A DNA stretch of 64,000 bases from Aquabacterium sp029268225 (GTDB taxonomy: Bacteria; Pseudomonadota; Gammaproteobacteria; Burkholderiales; Burkholderiaceae_C). The notes beneath the pieces are model-generated. The model made no database searches and was not told the DNA's origin. It worked only from the letters and a program-made list of their open reading frames with translations. Below, one piece after another: positions 58,476 through 64,000 of the stretch. The translations under genes and the position numbers were made by a program. The stretch is taken from contig NZ_JBBEYB010000014.1 in NCBI RefSeq assembly GCF_037482285.1, forward strand, positions 21,697 through 85,696, written 5' to 3'. Position 1 is the stretch's first letter; the number at the start of each line of letters is the position of its first letter.

Positions 58476-59813
58476 ATGAGAATGCCCAAGCCCAACTCAG
58501 GCACACCCCGCGTACGGCACACCGCGCAGCAGGCAAAGCGGCGATGGCTTTTTGTGACTGCGGTTTTGCTGACAAGCATGACCCTGGTGGTCGGTGTGGT
58601 TGCTTATGTAAAGCTGGATCGCAGCCCTGGTGAGCTGATGCGCTACGCGGAGCGCAGGTTGCAGGGACACCCCAAGCTCGAATGGATCAGCAAGCCTGTT
58701 TTCAAGGTTGTGCGCCCAATGATTGAGCGTCCTGTGCACGGTGTGACACCGGACCCGAACGTTGGCCCTCGCTCCATTCGTTTGCCGGCGCAGCGCTTTG
58801 ATGCTGATGGCAGGCCGCTCTCCCTCGCACAAAGTGCCAAGGCCGGCAGCGTCATGGCCAGGAGCACAAGGATCATTAGCGTCAGCACCTTTGACGAACT
58901 GAACCATGCGATTGCCAACGTACAGCCGGGCGACGTGATCGAGTTGAACCAAGGTGTGTACGTGATGAAACGCAACATGGGTACCCCCGTTGGCGGCACC
59001 CCCTTGCAACCCATCACGGTTCGCGGCATTCGACCGGGAGCAGCCGTCATTGAGTCAGGCGCGATTGAAGGGTTTCACATCACCCAACCGTACTGGATCT
59101 TTGAAGACCTTGTCATCAAAGGAACATGCAGCGTACATGACTATTGTGAGCACGCCTTTCATGTATCCGGCGCGGCGACAGGCACGGTTATACGAAACAA
59201 CCGCCTGGAAAACTTCAATGCCCATGTGAAAGTGAACGGACATCCACCCCGCCAATGGCCAGACGACGGCCTGATCGAATACAACACCCTTCGCAACAGC
59301 AGTCCACGCCGCACTCAAACACCCGTGACACCGATTGACATCGTTGGGGCGAACCGCTGGCGCGTAACCCATAACTACATCGGACACTTTATCAAGTGGG
59401 GAAGCAATGGCATCTCCTACGGCGTGTTCATGAAGGGTGGGGGGCATGCGGGCGTGATTGAGAACAATCACATTGCTTGCACCGAGAACAACATCTCGCA
59501 AGAAGGCGCAAGGGTGGGGGTGTCATTCGGTGGCGGCGGCACAGGTGCGGCATTTTGCCGAGATGGCAAATGCATCACTGAATTCTCAGATGGTGTCTTG
59601 ATTGATAACAAAATTGAGCACTGCAACGATTTTGGTGTGTACATCAATAAAGCAAATCAAATTCTGATTGCGAGGAATCGGATTTCGAACACCTACGGCA
59701 TTGATGTGCGCTTTCCTGAGTCCAGTGCCATTCTGGTTGGAAATGAGGTAAGCGGAAGAATTCGCTCCCGCCAAGGCGGTGTTGTGCATTACGAGCAAGA
59801 CAGGGGTAACTGA
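58476..59813 (+). CDS. Membrane-anchored parallel beta-helix protein
   Basis: 445 residues. One N-terminal membrane anchor (about 24-46, WLFVTAVLLTSMTLVVGVVAY), a linker to about 130, then a right-handed beta-helix: STFDELNHAIANVQPGDVIELNQGVY opens it and repeated turns such as VIRNNRLENF, LIEYNTLRNSS, VTHNYIGHFIKWGSNGIS and LIDNKIEHCNDFGVYI follow. This is the fold of family 6 polysaccharide lyases and mannuronan epimerases. Facing the periplasm, it could trim or epimerise the EPS. Catalytic residues cannot be assigned by eye. Starts three bases after the fusion gene. Confidence 0.82.
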   Translation: MRMPKPNSGTPRVRHTAQQAKRRWLFVTAVLLTSMTLVVGVVAYVKLDRSPGELMRYAERRLQGHPKLEWISKPVFKVVRPMIERPVHGVTPDPNVGPRSIRLPAQRFDADGRPLSLAQSAKAGSVMARSTRIISVSTFDELNHAIANVQPGDVIELNQGVYVMKRNMGTPVGGTPLQPITVRGIRPGAAVIESGAIEGFHITQPYWIFEDLVIKGTCSVHDYCEHAFHVSGAATGTVIRNNRLENFNAHVKVNGHPPRQWPDDGLIEYNTLRNSSPRRTQTPVTPIDIVGANRWRVTHNYIGHFIKWGSNGISYGVFMKGGGHAGVIENNHIACTENNISQEGARVGVSFGGGGTGAAFCRDGKCITEFSDGVLIDNKIEHCNDFGVYINKANQILIARNRISNTYGIDVRFPESSAILVGNEVSGRIRSRQGGVVHYEQDRGN

Positions 59814-59814
59814 A

Positions 59815-60723
59815 GTGGTCACTTTCAATGAGCTGAAAAACAAGCTCAACACGAAATATCAGAAATGGATGTACGAACAGGTTGTGAAGGGGGTGTTGAA
59901 CACGCCGCCTTTGGTGCCTGGGAAACTGCCGTTTATTGTCCTGTCGATGGTTCACCAGAGAGATGTTTTGCCATACCTGGTTGCCATCAAGTCGTTCGCC
60001 AAGCAGGCAAATCCACAACGGATTGTGATTGTTTGCGATCCGACGATTGGTGACACGGAGCGACAGATCTTCAAACAGCATGTGCCCCACGTGGAATTGA
60101 GGGATGCAGCTGAATTCAGGATGCCAGAAATTCCTGTCGGCGGCTGTTGGGAGCGTTTGTCCGCTATCACAGAGTATGCCAAAACCGTATACACCGTTCA
60201 GCTTGATGCCGATACCGTCACCATCGGGGGAATTGCTGAGGTGGTGAACTCAGTAAGCACCAACACTGGATTTGTGATCGGTGAAGACCCAAATCAACCA
60301 TTGTTGACATTGGGCGAGGCGGCGGAGTTGTCGAAGAATTGGAGCGACAAGCATATACAGGCCTTTGCGGAGAAGCGCATGAACAAGGCTGGATTGGGTA
60401 TGAGCTTGTATGTTCGAGGGTGTGCTGGTTTCACAGGTTTTCCTGTGGATGAGCATATGAGGAATAAAATGATTGATTTTTTAAAGAAAATGCGAGAAAT
60501 CAGTCAATCCAGATGGAATGAGTGGGGTACAGAACAAATTACCAGCAACTACCTAGTGGCAAATTCGAACGGTGCAAAAGTATTGCCATTTCCTGACTAT
60601 CGAACGCCTAAAGGAACGCTGAAAGACGTCAGATTCGCTCATTTCATTGGCTATGTGCGGTTTGCAAACAATCTCTACAGGCAGTCCACACAAGCGCTAA
60701 TTAAAGTGATGCAAGCCAGGTGA
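59815..60723 (+). CDS. GT-A-like protein of unrecognised family
   Basis: 302 residues from GTG 59815, which lies one base after the previous stop with AGGGGT upstream. KLPFIVLSMVHQRDVLPYLVAIKSFAKQ and YTVQLDADTVTIGGI suggest a nucleotide-sugar transferase with an LDAD metal motif near residue 130. The C-terminal half (WNEWGTEQITSNYLVANSNGAKVLPFPDYRTP) resembles the end of some GT-A enzymes that read capsule acceptors. I do not recognise a named family. AT-rich in its 3' half. Confidence 0.7.
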   Translation: MVTFNELKNKLNTKYQKWMYEQVVKGVLNTPPLVPGKLPFIVLSMVHQRDVLPYLVAIKSFAKQANPQRIVIVCDPTIGDTERQIFKQHVPHVELRDAAEFRMPEIPVGGCWERLSAITEYAKTVYTVQLDADTVTIGGIAEVVNSVSTNTGFVIGEDPNQPLLTLGEAAELSKNWSDKHIQAFAEKRMNKAGLGMSLYVRGCAGFTGFPVDEHMRNKMIDFLKKMREISQSRWNEWGTEQITSNYLVANSNGAKVLPFPDYRTPKGTLKDVRFAHFIGYVRFANNLYRQSTQALIKVMQAR

Positions 60724-60736
60724 CCTGAGCGCAACA

Positions 60737-61720
60737 ATGAGCACCAACGCGCAAACAATCTCTGTTGTGATGCCTTGTTATAACGGGGCACATGAGCTTG
60801 CCAAGACGATTGACGCCTTGCTCGCGCAGACGATGTCGCCAGGCGAGATCATCGTGGTGGACGATGGCTCAACGGACGGTTCACATGAAGTTGCAGCAGC
60901 CTACGGCCTGCCCGTCAAAGTGATCAGGCAGACAAACGCTGGCGCGGCGGTAGCGAGGCGAGAAGGGGTCTTTGCAGCCAGTGGCGACATCATTGTGTTC
61001 AACGACACAGGTGACGTGTCTCGCCCAGAACGCCTACGTCGGCTTCATGATGCGCTGGTTGCACATCCACAATGTGTCGCTGCTTATGGCGTGACAGCAT
61101 CACCAACCAATCAGGACACCATCATTTCCCCAGAGACGGGACGCCCCCTTGATGGCAGCGTTCATGTCGTTGATGACGTGCTTAACCGGTATTTGAGGCA
61201 GTGCTGGCCTCTGGCTGTTGGGATGAACTTGGCCGTACGTCGGGAGTATGCGCGCAGGTGCATCAATATTCCTTCAAGCTTCAAAGCCGCGAACGATTAC
61301 GCGTTTCAGATTCACCTCGCGGCGGAAGGTTCATTCGTGAAAGTTGAAGAGGTTCTTCTTGACTATGAACCGTCGCCAGGCGGAATTTCTGTAAATTTTG
61401 GTTTTACGAAGCAGCGTGCATATGCCCTGAAAGCAGCAGCCATGGTGTATGAGACATTGCGGGGCGAGAAAGATCTTGAGTTGCGATACTTCAACAATAG
61501 AGTTGATATCGAGTGGCCTGACATTTGGTTAAGACTCTACTTGGCCAATGATTCGAAATTGAGGGCTGATGTTGCGAATATTGGAATTCGTTATGCGAGA
61601 TGGTTGAAGATGCCGTCCCGAATCTGGTGGGCGCTTGACAAAGTTGAAGCGGAAGGTGGCTTTGAAGAGAGGGCCAAATTGACTTCTTTAGTTAGATTGC
61701 TTCGATCTGTTTTGAAGTGA
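60737..61720 (+). CDS. Family 2 glycosyltransferase with altered DxD motif
   Basis: 327 residues. SVVMPCYNGAHELAKTIDALLAQT, VVDDGSTDGS and TNAGAAVARREGV are clear GT2 features. Where the metal-binding DADD normally sits the sequence reads FNDTGDVSRPERL, so the spacing of acidic residues is changed. The C-terminal half has AANDYAFQIHLAAEG in place of the usual ED/D-acceptor loop. It may keep activity with a variant metal site. Starts 13 bases after the previous gene. Confidence 0.82.
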   Translation: MSTNAQTISVVMPCYNGAHELAKTIDALLAQTMSPGEIIVVDDGSTDGSHEVAAAYGLPVKVIRQTNAGAAVARREGVFAASGDIIVFNDTGDVSRPERLRRLHDALVAHPQCVAAYGVTASPTNQDTIISPETGRPLDGSVHVVDDVLNRYLRQCWPLAVGMNLAVRREYARRCINIPSSFKAANDYAFQIHLAAEGSFVKVEEVLLDYEPSPGGISVNFGFTKQRAYALKAAAMVYETLRGEKDLELRYFNNRVDIEWPDIWLRLYLANDSKLRADVANIGIRYARWLKMPSRIWWALDKVEAEGGFEERAKLTSLVRLLRSVLK

Positions 61721-61771
61721 CGTTATTGAGAATTGTGTCAATTTTCCAGTGAGCGGGGTGTGTGATGACTG

Positions 61772-62842
61772 ATGTTTTTCTGTTTGCATATGGTTGCAAG
61801 AATTAATTCCATTTGGTTGGATTATGTGCGGGTGTTTGCCACATTCTGCGTGGTGCTTCTGCACTCCGCGGCACCATTGCTTGATAAATACGGAAAGTTA
61901 AATGATGTGGACTGGTGGGCTGGGAATTTGTATGATTCACTGGCAAGAATAAGTGTGCCACTGTTTTTTATGGTTTCCGGGGCGTTGCTATTGGGTAAGG
62001 ACGAAGGCGTAAGAGTATTCGTAAAGAAGCGGTTTGAGAAGGTGTTCTTGCCGCTGGTTGTGTGGTCCTTCATTTACTTGTTTTGGCGTGTGTTTTTTGA
62101 GGCGTCTGCGCAACTATCTTTTTACTCACTATATAGTATGGTGCTGACCCCGGTCTATTACCATTTATGGTTTTTGTATGCAATCATCGGTTTATATTTG
62201 TTTGTGCCGATTTTGAGGGTGATTGTTTGCCATGCGCCAGAATCGTATTTGAAGTACTACGTTGCTTTATGGTTCCTCGCCGCGGCCTTGATTCCACTGT
62301 CTGAGTGGCTTACTGGGCTAAGTAGTCGCATTGACTTGCGGGGGGTGTCCGGTATGTCCGGATATTTGGTCGTCGGGTATTTGTTTTCCCGTCGCCTTGT
62401 GTCGGTTGGAGTGATGAGGGGAGCGGTTGTCCTTTTTGTGACCAGCACCTTTTTCGCAGCCATTGTCACTTACTTTCTGACTGTCAAGAATGATGGGAAG
62501 TTTGTGGGATATTTTTATGGTTACTTGACGCCAAACGTTATTCTTGCTTCCTGTTCTGCTTTTGTTGTCATTAAATATGCGGTGACGCGGTTTGATTTTT
62601 TTCGCCATCCGGCAGTGTTGGCTGCTGTGAGTTCACTATCATCGACGAGTTTTGGTGTTTACCTGATTCACGCCATGTATCTCTATTTGCTTGCGGAGGG
62701 GAGATTGGGTGTTGATATTTTGGATTTGGATTTGGGTGAAATTTTTACGGTTCCACTGACAGTCATTTTGGTGTTTGCCGTTTCTCATCTATCTGTTCTG
62801 ATATTAAGGAAAATTCCCATCGTGGCCAGAATTGTTCCTTAG
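61772..62842 (+). CDS. Acyltransferase family 3 membrane protein
   Basis: 356 residues with about ten membrane helices. IWLDYVRVFATFCVVLLHSAAPL holds the family Arg and His near the N-terminus; VPLFFMVSGALLL and HLWFLYAIIGLYLFVPIL follow, then GVYLIHAMYLYLL. Such proteins O-acetylate sugars of surface glycans at the inner membrane (WecH/OafA/YrhL type). ATG 61772 or 61790 may be the start; neither has a good ribosome site. Clearly more AT-rich than most of the window. The stop codon TAG is part of the IS target site, so the C-terminus is intact. Confidence 0.85.
   Translation: MFFCLHMVARINSIWLDYVRVFATFCVVLLHSAAPLLDKYGKLNDVDWWAGNLYDSLARISVPLFFMVSGALLLGKDEGVRVFVKKRFEKVFLPLVVWSFIYLFWRVFFEASAQLSFYSLYSMVLTPVYYHLWFLYAIIGLYLFVPILRVIVCHAPESYLKYYVALWFLAAALIPLSEWLTGLSSRIDLRGVSGMSGYLVVGYLFSRRLVSVGVMRGAVVLFVTSTFFAAIVTYFLTVKNDGKFVGYFYGYLTPNVILASCSAFVVIKYAVTRFDFFRHPAVLAAVSSLSSTSFGVYLIHAMYLYLLAEGRLGVDILDLDLGEIFTVPLTVILVFAVSHLSVLILRKIPIVARIVP
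62839..62842. repeat. Target-site sequence TTAG at the left IS end
   Basis: IS5-family elements prefer and duplicate YTAR; TTAG fits, and it includes the TAG stop of the acyltransferase. The partner copy would begin at the base after the window, so the duplication is not confirmed. Confidence 0.6.
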
Positions 62843-64000
62843 GGATGGTCTGCATAAACCGCCTGGACATGTGCTTGGCGCCAGCGTGATTGCCTGAGAC
62901 GATTGAGCCCATGAAGCAGAGCAGCCTTGGATTGGGAACCTCGACGAAGCGCACGCGCCGTCGGGAGTTCCTCGACGAGATGGACCGGGTGGTGCCGTGG
63001 TCCGACCTGGTGGCGCAGATCGCGCCATTCATGCCCGAGGGCAAACGCGGCCGCCCGCCGTTCCCGGTGGAGTCGCTGCTGCGCATCCACTTCATGCAGC
63101 AGTGGTTCACGCTGAGCGACCCGGCCATGGAAGAAGCGCTGCACGACATGCCCCTGTTCCGCGACTTCGCCGGCCTGGGCGGCTGGGACGACCGACTGCC
63201 TGACGAGAGCACCATCTTGCGCTTCCGTCATGTGCTGGAGAAGAACAAGCTGGCCGAGCGCATCCTGGCCACGGTCAACCTGCTGCTGGGGGCCAAGGGT
63301 CTGATGCTGCGCAGCGGCACGGTGGTCGATGCCACGCTGATCTCAGCACCGAGCTCGACCAAGAACGCCAGCGGTGAGCGTGACCCGGAGATGCACCAAA
63401 GCAAGAAGGGCCAGCAGTGGTTCTTCGGCATGAAGGCGCACATTGGGGTGGACGCCGACTCGGGCCTGGTGCACACCGTGCGTGGAACCTCGGGCAACGT
63501 CAACGACGTGGTCGAAGCCAACAGCTTGCTGCACGGACAAGAAACGGATGTCTTCGCCGATGCGGGCTACCAGGGTGCCCACAAGCGACCTGACGCCAAA
63601 GTAGATGTGAAGTGGCATGTGGCCATGCGACCAGGCAAGCGCAAGTTGCTGGACAAAACCGATCCGGTAGATGCGCTGACCGATCAGGTCGAACGCATCA
63701 AGGCCAGCATCCGCGCCAAGGTGGAGCATCCGTTCCGTGTCATCAAGCGCCAGTTCGGCCATGTGAAGGTGCGCTATCGCGGCTTGGCCAAGAACACGGC
63801 GCAGTTGCACACGCTGTTTGCGCTGGCCAACCTGTGGATGGTCCGCAAGCGTTTGCCGGGGAGCCAGGCATGAGTGCGTCTGCTGCATGGGAAATGGGTG
63901 CGAAACGCGCCCAAAACACCTGCCAAAGGTACGCCCAGCCGCCTTTCTGGTCATGTCAGCACACCCAACCATGGTCAGCACTCATTTGTGCAGACCTTCC
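62843..64000 (+). mobile_element. IS5-family insertion sequence, both ends seen
   Basis: 1158 bases. The left terminal repeat GGATGGTCTGCATAAA (62843-62858) pairs with the right end (63985-64000), whose complement reads GGAAGGTCTGCACAAA: 14 of 16 positions agree, and the outer bases follow the GGAAGG form of IS5-group ends. One transposase gene is inside. The right end coincides with the last base of the window. Confidence 0.88.
62911..63873 (+). CDS. IS5-family DDE transposase
   Basis: 320 residues. N-terminal helical domain (LLRIHFMQQWFTLSDPAMEEALHDM, the IS5 signature with DESTILRFRHVLE) followed by a DDE catalytic core: VVDATLIS (Asp), FADAGYQGAHKR (Asp) and KVEHPFRVIKRQFGH (Glu). It has all three catalytic acids and full length, so the element is probably active. 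ATG 62911 is chosen; a TTG start 21 bases upstream is possible. Codon use is GC-rich, unlike the acyltransferase gene just before it. Confidence 0.93.
   Translation: MKQSSLGLGTSTKRTRRREFLDEMDRVVPWSDLVAQIAPFMPEGKRGRPPFPVESLLRIHFMQQWFTLSDPAMEEALHDMPLFRDFAGLGGWDDRLPDESTILRFRHVLEKNKLAERILATVNLLLGAKGLMLRSGTVVDATLISAPSSTKNASGERDPEMHQSKKGQQWFFGMKAHIGVDADSGLVHTVRGTSGNVNDVVEANSLLHGQETDVFADAGYQGAHKRPDAKVDVKWHVAMRPGKRKLLDKTDPVDALTDQVERIKASIRAKVEHPFRVIKRQFGHVKVRYRGLAKNTAQLHTLFALANLWMVRKRLPGSQA

Overview
The window reads as a chromosomal segment of a GC-rich betaproteobacterium of the order Burkholderiales (Comamonadaceae/Sphaerotilaceae-like). The evidence is protein content (LptFG, HolC beside PepA, a CysB-type regulator), the DUF3348/DUF802/OmpA/DUF2894 operon that I recall from this order, and a complete exosortase A (XrtA) exopolysaccharide locus. 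Genus is not resolvable by reading.

Layout. 1-802 (minus): start of an arsenic operon, arsR-arsD-arsA, cut by the left edge. 1016-5626 (plus): four genes joined by 4-base start/stop overlaps, encoding a cytoplasmic protein, a MotA/ExbB-like channel protein with a very long helical tail, a MotB/OmpA-like partner and a second soluble protein. This resembles the ZorA/ZorB motor core without Zorya effectors and is the best candidate here for an undescribed system. 5658-9418: small membrane protein, alpha/beta hydrolase, copper chaperone and copper ATPase. 9439-22119: two tRNAs, a PEP-CTERM surface protein behind a textbook sigma-54 promoter, and housekeeping genes (FimV-like, CysB-like, sirohydrochlorin chelatase, LptG, LptF, PepA, HolC, an amino-acid binding protein).

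22133-34166 is a nitrogen-oxide region: norR divergent from quinol nitric oxide reductase norB with NorR sites and a sigma-54 promoter between them; nirBD with an NtrC-type palindrome and sigma-54 promoter; a NIT-ANTAR antiterminator; a formate/nitrite-type channel gene whose leader carries a sigma-54 promoter and a long intrinsic terminator; and a PP2C phosphatase-Ser/Thr kinase fusion. Promoter plus antiterminator logic matches the Klebsiella nasF model.

34173-61720 is dominated by the XrtA exopolysaccharide locus: a low-molecular-weight tyrosine phosphatase on the minus strand, then a dense plus-strand array for export lipoprotein, chain-length protein, tyrosine kinase, outer-membrane barrel, ATPase, deacetylase, FemAB, glycosyltransferases, exosortase A, asparagine-synthase-like amidotransferase, wecB-wecC, a 55-residue membrane protein and an O-ligase. 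A strain-variable tail follows (deacetylase-glycosyltransferase fusion, beta-helix protein, two more sugar-handling proteins), then an AT-richer acyltransferase gene. An IS5-family element (62843-64000) sits exactly behind the acyltransferase stop codon, and its right end coincides with the window edge. The PEP-CTERM protein at 9692 is a likely substrate of the exosortase encoded 35 kb away.
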